Numbered from the stretch's first letter, positions 18,686-28,572 are shown. The stretch is 64,000 bases of DNA from Hyalangium versicolor (GCF_020103695.1 NZ_JAHXBF010000001.1:620001-684000), one strand, 5' to 3'. Numbers and translations: made by a program. The notes: generated by a model from the letters alone, not told the origin.

Positions 18686-18900
18686 ACCCAGTGGCGGTAG
18701 GTCGGGCGCCAACCATGACATCCCTGGCGCAGGGGTGTGGCTTTGATGTCGGGCGGTAAACGAGCAAAGGACCAGTCAGCAAGGACTGGGCTCCCAATGG
18801 AACGGGGGACCTTAACTTGCATCTGAAGGGGATGAAGACTGGAACCGGGTTGGGGTGGCGGGCGTACACCGGGGTATGTAGGCTGAGGGAGAGCGAACCC
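18686..18900 (+). other. Long untranslated leader with possible RNA structure
   Basis: The gap 18528-18900 holds no convincing gene. Downstream of the candidate promoter is a purine-rich, structured-looking stretch with a perfect hairpin, CCAGTC (18772-18777) and GACTGG (18784-18789). It ends in GGGAGAG seven bases before the next ATG. It does not fit any riboswitch consensus I know. It may be a cis-regulatory leader or a small RNA. Confidence 0.4.
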
Positions 18901-19077
18901 ATGCTGGACGCCTTCATCATCGAAGAAATCAAACGCCGCGAGCGTCATCGCGAGGATCGCGAACGCCCCGTGGTTGAACTTCCGTTGCCGTTGCCTCCGG
19001 ATCGTCCCCACCGTCGCAGTACGGAGACGGACGACGAGGAGAAGCCGCAGCGCGGCGTCGTCGTCATCGATCTCTGA
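18901..19077 (+). CDS. Conserved-looking 58-residue charged protein
   Basis: The protein starts MLDAFIIEEIKRRER and continues with a very basic/acidic helix (about 8-25), a Pro-rich stretch (LPLPLPPDRP), and an acidic Asp/Glu/Lys segment ending GVVVIDL. The start at ATG 18901 has a good ribosome-binding site (GGGAGAG, seven bases away); an in-frame ATG at 18832 would give a longer form whose extra residues do not look conserved. Short MLDAFII-type proteins of unknown function are, as I recall, seen in other myxobacteria, but I cannot name one. The gene has its own promoter candidate, long leader and terminator, so it is probably a monocistron. Confidence 0.6.
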   Translation: MLDAFIIEEIKRRERHREDRERPVVELPLPLPPDRPHRRSTETDDEEKPQRGVVVIDL

Positions 19078-19110
19078 GGCCGAGTCCATCCGGCCTCGAG
19101 TGTGGCCCTG

Positions 19111-19168
19111 AGCCCGCGGCAGGTGTGTCCCCTTTGAAAGGGACCGCCTCTCGCGGGCTTCGTGTTTT
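19111..19168 (+). terminator. Rho-independent terminator
   Basis: AGCCCGCG (19111-19118) pairs with CGCGGGCT (19152-19159), with further inner pairing (CCCTTT with AAAGGG), followed by TCGTGTTTT. It closes the 58-residue gene just before the convergent DraG-like gene. Confidence 0.85.
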
Positions 19169-19186
19169 CGGGCGGGGAAGGCCCCG

Positions 19187-20356
19187 CTAGTCCTGCACCA
19201 GCAGGAGCAGGTGCCGCGGGTGGTACAGGTTCCACAGTGGCCCGCGAGTCGTGTTCATGGATTCCATCACCACACGTTTCCACTCAGCGGGGATGGCCTC
19301 CTCGCCGTGGAATGCGCCCAGCAGTGCGCCGGTGATGGCGCCGTGGGCATCTGCATCACCGCCGCGATTCACCACATCCACCAGCCCGGCCTCGAGCGTG
19401 GGCGCGTGGAGCAGCTCCCAGAAGGCGAGCCGGAAGGCCGTGCGCACATGGCCGTATTGCCGGTGCAGGTGCAGCTCTGGTCCGTAGAGCATCGGGTTGG
19501 GTTGCTGCGCCGCGTCCAGGTCCGCCATCAAGAGCGCTTTGGCGAACGACACCTCTTCGACGTGCTCGTTGAGGGAGCGGGCGAGGAGCGGGGCGCCCAC
19601 GGACAGCCCTGTCTGCGCCGCGGTGATGAGGTCCTTGGGCTCCAGCTTCGAGCCGCCCGTGAGGGCCTTGGCGATGGCCGCGTTCAGGGCCGCGCAGGCA
19701 AGCTGGCAACGCGGATCGTAGTGGGTGAGGGCGGAGTCCTCGAAGGAGGCTCGCAGCAAGGCCTGCTCGTCCCGGGCGAAGAAGACGCCGATGGGGGCCG
19801 TGCGGGCGAGGCTGCCGTTGGTGCACGAGCGGCGGAAGTTGCGCACCCAGAGCCGGCGCCCGGCACTGACCGCCGCCAGCCCCGAGTCCATCTCGTCCAG
19901 CACCTCCCGGAGCGAATCGCTCATGTCGAAGGCGTGGGGCTTCCAGGCGCGGTAGCGGCGGGCCGCATCCGCCGCACTGTAACTCTTCACCTCGCGCAGG
20001 CTCGCCGCGAGGCAGCAGGCCATGTGGGTCTCGTCCGTCACCTGGCCCTTGCGCAGCTCCATCACGGGAGGTTCCAGGGGGGCGTTCGCGGGAATGCCCT
20101 CTTCCAGGAACTCCCCCGGCGGCGGCAGGGGCAGCTCCTCCGGCTTGGGGAGCCGGGGCTTGATGATGCTGGCCGTGGGCATGCGGCGCATGCCCTCCGC
20201 GAGCTGGGGGAAGAGGGGGGCCAGGAGGTTACGGCCCCGCAACGGCGCGCCCAGGGCGTCCCCGATGGCCAGCCCGAGCAAGGCACCTCGGGCACGCAGG
20301 CCGGGGAGGGGGTCGGGCCCCTGCGGTTCTTTACCTCGGCGAGGGGGCGGGGGCAT
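19187..20356 (-). CDS. ADP-ribosylglycohydrolase (DraG) family protein
   Basis: 389 residues. The DraG fold is shown by GALLGLAIGDALGAPLRG near residue 25, VTDETHMACCLA near residue 107, and NRGGDADAHGAITGALLGA near residue 330. The acidic residues of these segments bind the two metal ions. The first acidic motif reads VTDET where classical DraG has TDDTxM, so the metal site is slightly atypical. The family removes ADP-ribose from proteins or small molecules. An insert of about 60 residues rich in Pro and Leu follows the first motif. The gene is monocistronic, divergent from eno. Confidence 0.85.
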   Translation of the reverse strand: MPPPPRRGKEPQGPDPLPGLRARGALLGLAIGDALGAPLRGRNLLAPLFPQLAEGMRRMPTASIIKPRLPKPEELPLPPPGEFLEEGIPANAPLEPPVMELRKGQVTDETHMACCLAASLREVKSYSAADAARRYRAWKPHAFDMSDSLREVLDEMDSGLAAVSAGRRLWVRNFRRSCTNGSLARTAPIGVFFARDEQALLRASFEDSALTHYDPRCQLACAALNAAIAKALTGGSKLEPKDLITAAQTGLSVGAPLLARSLNEHVEEVSFAKALLMADLDAAQQPNPMLYGPELHLHRQYGHVRTAFRLAFWELLHAPTLEAGLVDVVNRGGDADAHGAITGALLGAFHGEEAIPAEWKRVVMESMNTTRGPLWNLYHPRHLLLLVQD

Positions 20357-20398
20357 GGCAGGTGGGGGTGGGGAGGGGCTTCACGGTGGACACTGTAG

Positions 20399-21751
<1,353 letters not shown>

Positions 21752-21757
21752 GGCGCG

Positions 21758-22546
21758 GTGACTTCCGCACGACGCCCTCGCATTCTGGTCTCCAATGATG
21801 ACGGGTACTTCTCCGAGGGCCTTCAGGCCCTCGTGGAAGCTGTCAGCCCGCTGGGGGAGGTGTGGGTGGTGGCCCCGGACCGCGAGCAGAGCGCGGCCTC
21901 GCACGCCATCTCCCTGCACCGCCCCCTGCGCATCAAGGAGATCCGCGAGCGCTGGTTCGCGGTGGATGGTACCCCCACCGACAGCGCTTATCTGGCGATC
22001 AACCACCTCCTCAAGGATGATCGCCCCCAGATCATGGTCTCTGGGATCAACCACGGCGCGAACCTGGCGGATGACGTCACCTACTCGGGGACGGTGGCCG
22101 CGGCGATGGAGGGAGCCCTCCTGGGCGTGCCCGCCATCGCCTTCAGCCTCGCGTCCCGCCCGCCGTTCAACTTCGAGCCGGCGGCGCGCTTCGCCCGGTC
22201 GATCGTGGAGGCGGCGCTCTCGCGGCCCCTGCCTCCGCGGATGCTCCTGAACGTGAACATCCCCGGGGGCGCGGATCCGGATGGCTACGTCGTCACCCGG
22301 TTGGGAAAGCACACGTACGGCTATGAAGTGGTGGAGAACGTCGATCCCCGCGGCCGGAAGTACTACTGGATCGGGGGCAGCGAGTACGAGCACGAGGACA
22401 TCCCCGGCAGCGACTGCAACGCCGTTCACCTGGACAAGCGTATCTCGGTGACGCCGCTGCACCTGGATCTGACGGATCGCAGCCGGATGGCCGATGTGGC
22501 GACCTGGACGCTCGAGGGCTTCCAGCGCGCCGGGTCGGGTGGGTGA
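21758..22546 (+). CDS. surE: 5'/3'-nucleotidase SurE
   Basis: 262 residues, typical. SurE dephosphorylates nucleoside monophosphates and is linked to stationary-phase survival. The metal-binding residues are visible: SNDDGYFSEGL near the N-terminus (Asp-Asp), Ser in DREQSAASHAISL, and Asn in SGINHGANLADDVTYSGTV. The start is GTG 21758, six bases after eno. Its TGA overlaps the GTG of the following LysM-M23 gene. In gamma-proteobacteria surE is followed by pcm, nlpD and rpoS; here the nlpD-like partner is kept directly next to it while pcm and rpoS are absent. Confidence 0.96.
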   Translation: MTSARRPRILVSNDDGYFSEGLQALVEAVSPLGEVWVVAPDREQSAASHAISLHRPLRIKEIRERWFAVDGTPTDSAYLAINHLLKDDRPQIMVSGINHGANLADDVTYSGTVAAAMEGALLGVPAIAFSLASRPPFNFEPAARFARSIVEAALSRPLPPRMLLNVNIPGGADPDGYVVTRLGKHTYGYEVVENVDPRGRKYYWIGGSEYEHEDIPGSDCNAVHLDKRISVTPLHLDLTDRSRMADVATWTLEGFQRAGSGG

Positions 22547-23541
22547 GGTTGGAGGGGGGGCGCTTCAGCCGAGCGTGCCTGGCGCTCCTCCTGGTGCTCG
22601 GGGCCGCGGGATGCGCCAGCTCTCGGGCGGCATCCCGGCCTCCCGAGCAGGACGCTCCCCCCGCACCCTCGGAGGTCTCGGCGGCTGAGGGGGCACGTCC
22701 TGTCTCCTCGGCGCCCAAGGCTTCGGCGTCTGGGGCGTCTGGTGCTCCGGCGGCGCTGCCCATCACGCTGCGGGCCGCGCACCCCGAGCCGGAGCTCATC
22801 ACCGTGCGGCACCGCGTGGCTCCCGGTGAGACGGTGTTCCGCATCGCGCGCACCTACAACATCTCCGTGGAGGATCTGTCCGCGGCCAATGGCATCAAGG
22901 ATCCGCGCAGCCTCATCGTGGGCCAGGAGTTGCTCATCCCCACGATCGAGCCCGATACCGAGCCTTCGGAGCCCCACCTGGAGTGGGATGTGGCACCCGC
23001 TCCAGCGGGGGGAGCCGAGGCCAATCGGCCCGCGTCGGGAGGAGAGGGGTCCCGGCCCGTGGCGGGTCGAGAGGAACTGCCCCCGAGACCCAAGCCTCAG
23101 ACTCAGCCTCCGAGCCCTCGTACGGGACGCACTGCTTCACGCCCCGAGCCTGCGACCAAGGGGATGCTCGACTGGCCGCTGCGAGGCGTGCTGTATGGCC
23201 GCTTCGGCAAGAAGGGGCGCGAGCCTCATGACGGCATCGATCTGGCGGCCCCTGCAGGGACTCCCGTGAAGACGGCGCAGGAGGGCACGGTCCTCTACGC
23301 GGGCGAGCAGCGCGGCTACGGGCTCATCGTCATCGTCCAGCACCCCAACGGCATCATCACCCTGTATGCCCACAACCGAGATCTGCGGGTGAAGACGGGG
23401 CAGACGGTGCGCCGCTCCCAGGTCATCGCCACCGTGGGGGAGTCCGGGCGTACCTCTGGACCCCACCTGCACTTCGAAGTCCGCGTGGACGGCAAGCCCG
23501 TGGACCCAGGGGACTACCTTGGGCCTCTCCCAGCCTCGTGA
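22543..23541 (+). CDS. NlpD-like lipoprotein: LysM plus M23 peptidase
   Basis: 332 residues. A lipoprotein signal ends in LGAAGC (Cys about residue 24). A low-complexity Pro/Ala/Ser stretch leads to one LysM domain (about 88-133, VRHRVAPGETVFRIARTYNI), a second disordered linker, and an M23 (LytM) domain from about residue 205. The zinc ligands are intact: HDGIDLA (H and D) and HLHFEV (HxH), so unlike E. coli NlpD it may be an active endopeptidase instead of only an amidase activator. It binds and probably cuts or helps to cut peptidoglycan at the outer-membrane side. The start GTG overlaps the surE stop by four bases. Confidence 0.93.
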   Translation: MRLEGGRFSRACLALLLVLGAAGCASSRAASRPPEQDAPPAPSEVSAAEGARPVSSAPKASASGASGAPAALPITLRAAHPEPELITVRHRVAPGETVFRIARTYNISVEDLSAANGIKDPRSLIVGQELLIPTIEPDTEPSEPHLEWDVAPAPAGGAEANRPASGGEGSRPVAGREELPPRPKPQTQPPSPRTGRTASRPEPATKGMLDWPLRGVLYGRFGKKGREPHDGIDLAAPAGTPVKTAQEGTVLYAGEQRGYGLIVIVQHPNGIITLYAHNRDLRVKTGQTVRRSQVIATVGESGRTSGPHLHFEVRVDGKPVDPGDYLGPLPAS

Positions 23542-23598
23542 AGCAGGCAGGCAGGGAGGGGGATGGCCTGCGGCGCTGATTCTCCTAGAGTGTCGCCG

Positions 23599-24750
23599 GT
23601 GAAGCGCCTCAACCCCTTGTTTCTCGCTACGCTGCTGCTCTCGACGGTGAGCCGTGCTCAGGCACCGGTTCCTGCCGAGGCTCCTGCCGCGACGCCCGCT
23701 CCCGCTCCCTCAGACGCCGCGCCTGCTTCCACCACGCCTTCTCCCACCGAGGCGGCTCCTGCCGAGGCTTCAGGCACCGCGAAGACACAGAAGGACTCGA
23801 ACCTCCCCACCGTGGCTGTCCTCTCGCTGGAGGCCAACAAGGCTGCCCAGGAGTCCGCGCCGGCCATCGCCTCGCTCCTCGCGAGCCGACTCGCCGAGTC
23901 TCCCAAGCTCAAGGTCCTTACCCAGCGGGACATCGAGACCATGTTGAGCACCGAGCGCCAGCGGCAGTTGCTCGGCTCCGGTTCGTGCTCCTCGCAGGGA
24001 GCATGTCTGGAGGAGCTGTCCAACGCCGTGGGCGCCCGCTACGTGGTCACTGGGCGATTGGACCAGTTCGGCAGCAAGTACCTGCTCACGGTCAGCCTGC
24101 TGGACACGTACTCCGGCCGCAGCCTGGCCCGGCCTCGAGCCGAGGCGGACAGCAGCGAGGATCTCCTGCAGATCGCCGAGGCCGTCGGCGAGCAATTGCT
24201 CGTCGAGCTGGCTCCCGAGGGGAAGACCGCTGCGGCCCGGCCGCTCCTGGGCAGCGCTCGCGAGACGCCGGGCGGTGGGCTGGTGTTGGGGCTGCGCTTC
24301 AACAACAGCTTCATCTCCGACCTGGAGGCCCTCAATCCCGGTGGCGATCTGGAGGTGGGCTATGCCTTCCATCCAGAGTGGGTCGGTTTCCTCCAGGTGG
24401 GCTTCTCCTTCGTCCGCTCCAATGAGGAGGGCAAGAAGGGGAGTCTCCGGGTGCTGCCGAGTCTGGTGGGCGCACGGCACTACTATCGGCTGGAGCACTC
24501 GCTCCATCCCTACTGGGGGTTGGGGCTGGGCGTGCAGCTCTCCTTCGGAGAGTTCGGCATCTTCCAGTCCACCGGCGCGCTGCCCACGGTGATCGGCTTC
24601 TTTGGCGCCGAGTACCTCATCGCCGGCAAGGTCGGCCTGCAGCTCGAGGCCGGCACCAACATCGCTCAGGCCACGCTGGGCATCACCAAGGGCGGGTTGG
24701 GCGATGGGATCAATCTCGATCTCAGCGCCGGTATCTCGTATCACTTCTGA
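23599..24750 (+). CDS. CsgG/FlgO-like domain fused to an outer-membrane beta-barrel
   Basis: 383 residues. The signal peptide MKRLNPLFLATLLLSTVSRAQA is followed by a Pro/Ala-rich linker. A domain at about 70-205 begins LPTVAVLSLEAN and contains VLTQRDIETML and ACLEELSNAVGARYVVTGRL; it resembles the nucleotide-binding-like fold shared by CsgG, FlgO and GNA1162-type proteins. The C-terminal 160 residues alternate polar and hydrophobic positions, have many Gly and aromatic residues, and end in Phe (ISYHF), the usual outer-membrane barrel terminus. The start is GTG 23599 by position of the signal peptide; GTG 23590 is an alternative. Role: probably an envelope surface component. Its stop overlaps the next open frame. 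Confidence 0.75.
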   Translation: MKRLNPLFLATLLLSTVSRAQAPVPAEAPAATPAPAPSDAAPASTTPSPTEAAPAEASGTAKTQKDSNLPTVAVLSLEANKAAQESAPAIASLLASRLAESPKLKVLTQRDIETMLSTERQRQLLGSGSCSSQGACLEELSNAVGARYVVTGRLDQFGSKYLLTVSLLDTYSGRSLARPRAEADSSEDLLQIAEAVGEQLLVELAPEGKTAAARPLLGSARETPGGGLVLGLRFNNSFISDLEALNPGGDLEVGYAFHPEWVGFLQVGFSFVRSNEEGKKGSLRVLPSLVGARHYYRLEHSLHPYWGLGLGVQLSFGEFGIFQSTGALPTVIGFFGAEYLIAGKVGLQLEAGTNIAQATLGITKGGLGDGINLDLSAGISYHF

Positions 24751-24770
24751 TGGAATCCGGAGTCTGGTCC

Positions 24771-25910
24771 ATGCCCTTGCGCCTGCGCGCTCTCCCGCTG
24801 CTCGCCCTGCTTGCCGCCGCAGCCTGTGACGACACCCCCAAGATCAATCCCAAGGATCGGGCCGAGGGGCTCTACATCAAAGGCAACACCGAGTACCTCC
24901 ACGGGGACTTCGATCAGGCGCTCGCGTCGTTCAACGAGATGAAGCAGATCGTCCCGAATGATCCGCGCCTGCCCGCCGCCGTCGGCGAGGTGTACCTCTC
25001 CATGGGCAAGTTCGACGAGGCCCTCGCCGAGTTCCAGACCGCGCTGGTCCTGGATCCCAAGCGCTCCACGACGTGGAGCCGGATCGGCTTCATCCAGGCG
25101 CAGACGGGGAAGACGGACGAGGCGCTGGCCTCGCTGCGCAAGGCCATTGGCCTCTACCCGAATGACTTCAACGCGCTGGAGCAGTTGGGAGAGATCCACT
25201 TCAAGCGCGGCGAGAAGGACGAGGCCGTCAGCCACTTCGTGCTCGCGGCCCTGGCCAGCCCGGATCGGCTCAAGCCTGACTTCGTGGTGCGCGCGGCGGA
25301 GATCCTCCAGCAGGAGAACCGCCACGCGGAGACCCTGGAGTTGCTGCTGAAGTTCGCGGGGCAGGGCGTCCGGGCGCCCGAGGTGCTCACCGCGCTGGGT
25401 GACGAGCAGGTGCGCGCCGGAAAGATGGACGATGCCGCGGCCTCCTACCGCGAAGCGGCGGGCAAGGCACCCAAGGATCCGTCTCTCTGGGAGCTCGTCG
25501 GGCGGATCTACGCCAGCCAGGGGAAACAGGCGGATGCGTTGGCTGCCTTCCGTGAGTCGCTCAAGGTGAAGGATCGGGCCATCGTCCACGTGGCGATCGC
25601 GCAGCTCTACCTGGCCCAGCAGGACCGCAAGGCCGCCGAGGAAGAGCTGGGCAAGGCGTTCGAGAGCGTGTCGGGCTCGGATGTGCGCGAGCTGCTCGAG
25701 CTCTCGGATCTGCTCGTGACGTTCGGGCGCAAGGCGGACGCGCTGAAGATCCTCGCCAACCTCGCCTCGGAGCCGGACAACGCCAAGAACGCGGAGCTGC
25801 AGCTGCGCACCGCGAAGTTGGCGCGCTCGCTCAAGGACGAAGCCACCGTCAAGGCCGCTTGCGGCCGGGTGACAGGAAACGACGGGGGCGGTGTCGCCAC
25901 CTGCCCGTGA
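24771..25910 (+). CDS. TPR-repeat lipoprotein
   Basis: 379 residues. The N-terminus MPLRLRALPLLALLAAAAC gives a probable lipidated Cys at residue 19. The remainder is nearly all tetratricopeptide repeats (for example LYIKGNTEYLHGDFDQALAS, LAEFQTALVLDPKRSTTW, SLRKAIGLYPNDFNALEQLG). TPR lipoproteins commonly act as pilotins or assembly scaffolds in envelope systems. The ATG at 24771 is preferred to the ATG at 24750, which overlaps the upstream stop but has no ribosome-binding site and would lengthen the signal peptide. It is co-directional with the CsgG/barrel gene, so they may form one assembly. Confidence 0.88.
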   Translation: MPLRLRALPLLALLAAAACDDTPKINPKDRAEGLYIKGNTEYLHGDFDQALASFNEMKQIVPNDPRLPAAVGEVYLSMGKFDEALAEFQTALVLDPKRSTTWSRIGFIQAQTGKTDEALASLRKAIGLYPNDFNALEQLGEIHFKRGEKDEAVSHFVLAALASPDRLKPDFVVRAAEILQQENRHAETLELLLKFAGQGVRAPEVLTALGDEQVRAGKMDDAAASYREAAGKAPKDPSLWELVGRIYASQGKQADALAAFRESLKVKDRAIVHVAIAQLYLAQQDRKAAEEELGKAFESVSGSDVRELLELSDLLVTFGRKADALKILANLASEPDNAKNAELQLRTAKLARSLKDEATVKAACGRVTGNDGGGVATCP

Positions 25911-26002
25911 GAGGGCCCAGGCCCCGTGAGGAAGTACGCGTTTCCGGAAGGTCTTGGAACGAAACTTCCCGTTCCACCACGGATCCTCCTACACTGACCG
26001 AC

Positions 26003-27052
26003 GTGATCGAGTCAGTGGAGATCAAGAATCTGCGCGGTGTCCGAGAGGGGGCGCTCAGCGAACTCACGGCGTTGACAGTGCTGGTAGGCCCCAACAGCAG
26101 TGGGAAGAGTACGGTGCTCGATGCTCTTCTCATCGGAGCGAGCCTTTCGCCTGGGGATGCCGTAGGTCGAGCTGTCAGCAGAAGGACCACGCGAGATGCT
26201 GACGCTCGGTGGCTGTTGTGGCGCCAGGGAAACGAAGGTTCCACTGCCTTGAGTGTGAAGGCCCACCAGGGAAAATCCTCGCGCGACAGTACCCTTTCCT
26301 GGAGCACAGAGGTTCCGAGTTCGCTGGTCGCACGCTTGCGCGAGCGTGCTCGTGAGACTCCATATTCTTGTGTTGAGACTCTCTCCAACATCGAGGATGA
26401 CGTGGCTGTCGCCACATGGACGGCCTTTGCGGCTGATAACAGCTACGAGTTCAGCCAAGATCCAGACGTCATGCCCCAGGGCCTGAAGCTTGAACCTGCG
26501 GTCCGATTCCTCGACATGAGAGGGGTGGGGCTCGGAACACCGCTCGTTGATCTCTATACAGAATCGGTGACGCAGGGGCGCCGGGATGAAGTACGTGAAC
26601 TCCTCAGCGTCATTGTCCCAGATCTGCGCAGCATCGAGATGCTCGTCAATCACCGCAGAGAGCCCGTACTGCACCTCGTCTTCTCGGATCACAGCGTGCC
26701 GGTCACGCTGATGGGTGATGGTGTTCGCTCGATGTTGCGACTCAGCTTGGAACTGGCCTCGAGGCGCGGAGGTATCGTGCTCATCGAGGAACCCGAGGTT
26801 CATCAACATCCGAAGGCTCTTCAACAGAGCGCCAAGGTATTACTCGCGGGTGTTCGTCGAGGGCTTCAAGTTGTGCTCGCAACCCACAGTCTGGAGTTGA
26901 TTGATGCGTTGATGCTCGAATCAACCCAGGATGATCTCCATCGTTTGTCGACCTACCGGCTGAATCTGACGGATGGGGTGCTGGAGAACAGTCGGCTCGA
27001 TGGGGAGCAGATGGCCTTTGCCCGTGGGCAAATCGAGGATGATCTGCGATGA
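26003..27052 (+). CDS. OLD/RecF-like AAA ATPase of a two-gene system
   Basis: 349 residues starting at GTG 26003 (VIESVEIKNLRGVREG). The architecture is that of ABC-type SMC/RecF/OLD ATPases: Walker A GPNSSGKST (29-37), Walker B GIVLIEEPEVHQHP (257-270) with catalytic Glu262/263, and switch His295 in LATHSLELID. The middle (about 60-200) is a variable region. No nuclease domain is fused. The next gene encodes a TOPRIM-like protein and starts within the stop codon (ATGA overlap), so together they resemble an OLD nuclease split into two polypeptides, as in PARIS-like (AriA/AriB) or DUF3226-linked defence pairs. GC is roughly 55-60% against about 70% in flanking genes, pointing to horizontal gain. 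Defence is inference; DNA repair is the main alternative. Confidence 0.82.
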   Translation: MIESVEIKNLRGVREGALSELTALTVLVGPNSSGKSTVLDALLIGASLSPGDAVGRAVSRRTTRDADARWLLWRQGNEGSTALSVKAHQGKSSRDSTLSWSTEVPSSLVARLRERARETPYSCVETLSNIEDDVAVATWTAFAADNSYEFSQDPDVMPQGLKLEPAVRFLDMRGVGLGTPLVDLYTESVTQGRRDEVRELLSVIVPDLRSIEMLVNHRREPVLHLVFSDHSVPVTLMGDGVRSMLRLSLELASRRGGIVLIEEPEVHQHPKALQQSAKVLLAGVRRGLQVVLATHSLELIDALMLESTQDDLHRLSTYRLNLTDGVLENSRLDGEQMAFARGQIEDDLR

Positions 27053-27822
27053 CACAGGAGTCGGTCATCCTCTGTGAGGGATATCACGATCGCGCGTTCT
27101 GGGACGGCTGGCTGAGATTCCTGAAGTGCAGCGTGCCTCAGGCGCCCAGCAAGGCGGTGTCGACCAAGATCATCAAGGATCCTTGGGGAAGAACCGTGAG
27201 TGGTGGTCAGTTCGGATACCATTCTTCCACGGGCAACTTCGTCCGGGTCATTCCATGCGGTGGCGAAGGCTTCATCCCGGCCGCGTTGAGAACTCGGCTG
27301 GCCGGAAGGACCACCCAGGCCGTCCGGCATCTCGTGGTCAACTATGACGCGGATGCCGACGCGAGGACCGAGCCAGACGCTAGAGCGGGAGTCGAGTCGG
27401 TACATAACTCCGTCAAGGAAATCCTGAAGGACGTTGATCCTGCCTTCACCACGAGTCCCGAAGGAGACTATCTGCTCGACGGTGGCAACACCGTGGTCTC
27501 TGTCCTCGTCTGGTGGGCACCCGATGCACAAGCGGCCGGACTGCCTTGGAAGCACACGCTGGAGCGTCTCGTGTGTGCCTCGCTCAACGCGACCTTCCCA
27601 GGAAGAGCTCAGGCCGTCGAGCAGTGGCTCCAAAGTCGCCCGGCGACTGGACCCGCAGGTCCCAAAGAATACATCTGGTCCAACATGGCGGGCTGGGCTG
27701 CGGAGAAGGGCTGCGAGGCATTCTTCTCCGCGCTTTGGAGTGACCCTCAGGTCGTCACTGAGCTTCAGTCACGGCTCGTGAAGACAGGAGCATGGCGCAT
27801 CGCTGAACATGTCGCTGCATGA
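27049..27822 (+). CDS. TOPRIM-like (DUF3226/DUF4435-type) partner of the ATPase
   Basis: 257 residues. The N-terminus ESVILCEGYHDRAFWDGW has the TOPRIM-type Glu10 and following Asp14, and LVVNYDADADAR supplies the DxD acidic cluster (Asp100, 102, 104). These are the metal-binding elements of topoisomerase-primase/OLD nucleases. The rest (about 120-257) has no motif I recognise. It overlaps the ATPase gene by four bases, so the two are made in fixed ratio. In known systems the TOPRIM subunit is the toxic nuclease and is held by the ATPase until triggered. Low GC matches the ATPase. Exact family is uncertain because TOPRIM sequences are weakly conserved. Confidence 0.7.
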   Translation: MTQESVILCEGYHDRAFWDGWLRFLKCSVPQAPSKAVSTKIIKDPWGRTVSGGQFGYHSSTGNFVRVIPCGGEGFIPAALRTRLAGRTTQAVRHLVVNYDADADARTEPDARAGVESVHNSVKEILKDVDPAFTTSPEGDYLLDGGNTVVSVLVWWAPDAQAAGLPWKHTLERLVCASLNATFPGRAQAVEQWLQSRPATGPAGPKEYIWSNMAGWAAEKGCEAFFSALWSDPQVVTELQSRLVKTGAWRIAEHVAA

Positions 27823-27837
27823 AGCCCGTTGGGCTTC
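27821..27837. terminator. Short bidirectional hairpin between TOPRIM-like gene and lexA
   Basis: GAAGCCC (27821-27827), GTT, GGGCTTC (27831-27837): a perfect 7-bp stem that includes bases of both convergent stop codons. There is no long T tract, so termination strength is uncertain. Confidence 0.55.
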
Positions 27838-28498
27838 AGACTCGCCCGCCGGGCAGCTTCCGGTACACGCCCACGACGATCCCCAACAGCATCGTCGAGC
27901 GGAAGTCCGCCTTGTTCACGTAGATGGGTGACATCGTCGCGTTCGCAGGCTGGAACCGGATCCGCTCACCCTCGGGGTAGTAGCGCTTCACCGTCGCCTC
28001 ATCCTCGATGAGCGCCACGACGATGTCCCCAGGCTGCGCCGCCGGCGTCTTCCTCACGAACAGGTAGTCCCCGTCGTGGATGCCGTCCTCGATCATCGAC
28101 TGCCCCTTCACCCGTAGGGCGAACACCTCGCGGCCCGCACCGCCGATGAGGAAGCTGTCGATCTTGACCGAGTCCTCCACGTTCTCCTGAGCCAGCGCCG
28201 GCGCTCCCGCCGCCACCTTGCCCAGGATCGGCACCTCCACCAGCCCCGAGTCCTTCTTCGCCCCCAACCCCAGCAGCATCCTCGCCCGCTTGGTGGGCAC
28301 CAGCGAGCGGCTCTGCTGCTCGCCCCGGTTCAGGTACCCCTTGCGCTCCAGGGCCTTCAGGTGATCGTTCACACCGTTGGTCGAACGAATGTCCATCTGC
28401 TCGCCAATCTCGCGGATGGTGGGCGGGAATCCCCGCGCCTCCGTCTCCTTCACGATGAAGGTGAGAATCTCGCGCTGGCGCTCCGTCAATTCTTCCAT
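27836..28498 (-). CDS. lexA: LexA, SOS repressor
   Basis: 220 residues. The winged-helix DNA-binding domain (1-70) begins [15 protein letters not shown] and includes [11 protein letters not shown]. The S24 autoprotease domain follows. The cleavage bond is Ala97-Gly98 in VAAGAP, the nucleophile is Ser134 in GQSMIEDG, and the general base is Lys171 in EATVKRYY. LexA represses DNA-damage genes and cleaves itself when RecA is activated. A sequence matching the Myxococcus LexA box lies 75 bases upstream, so autoregulation is expected. The box also lies 115 bases before the large kinase gene on the other strand. Confidence 0.98.
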   Translation of the reverse strand: MEELTERQREILTFIVKETEARGFPPTIREIGEQMDIRSTNGVNDHLKALERKGYLNRGEQQSRSLVPTKRARMLLGLGAKKDSGLVEVPILGKVAAGAPALAQENVEDSVKIDSFLIGGAGREVFALRVKGQSMIEDGIHDGDYLFVRKTPAAQPGDIVVALIEDEATVKRYYPEGERIRFQPANATMSPIYVNKADFRSTMLLGIVVGVYRKLPGGRV

Positions 28499-28572
28499 GC
28501 CACGCTCCCTCCCTCGGACAGGGGGAGAGGAAGCGTCCCCCTGAGGGCAACAGGCTTTCAGTGTCTATGCTC

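Noticed and set aside
18750-18830. Possible c-di-GMP (GEMM) riboswitch or RNase P fragment in the 58-residue gene leader
   Set aside because: Short resemblance around GCAAA and a neighbouring stem only; the second conserved block and GGTAG motif are missing.
25859-26002. N-terminal extension of the OLD-like ATPase
   Set aside because: Overlaps the TPR lipoprotein end and is Arg/Ser-rich; the domain begins at GTG 26003.
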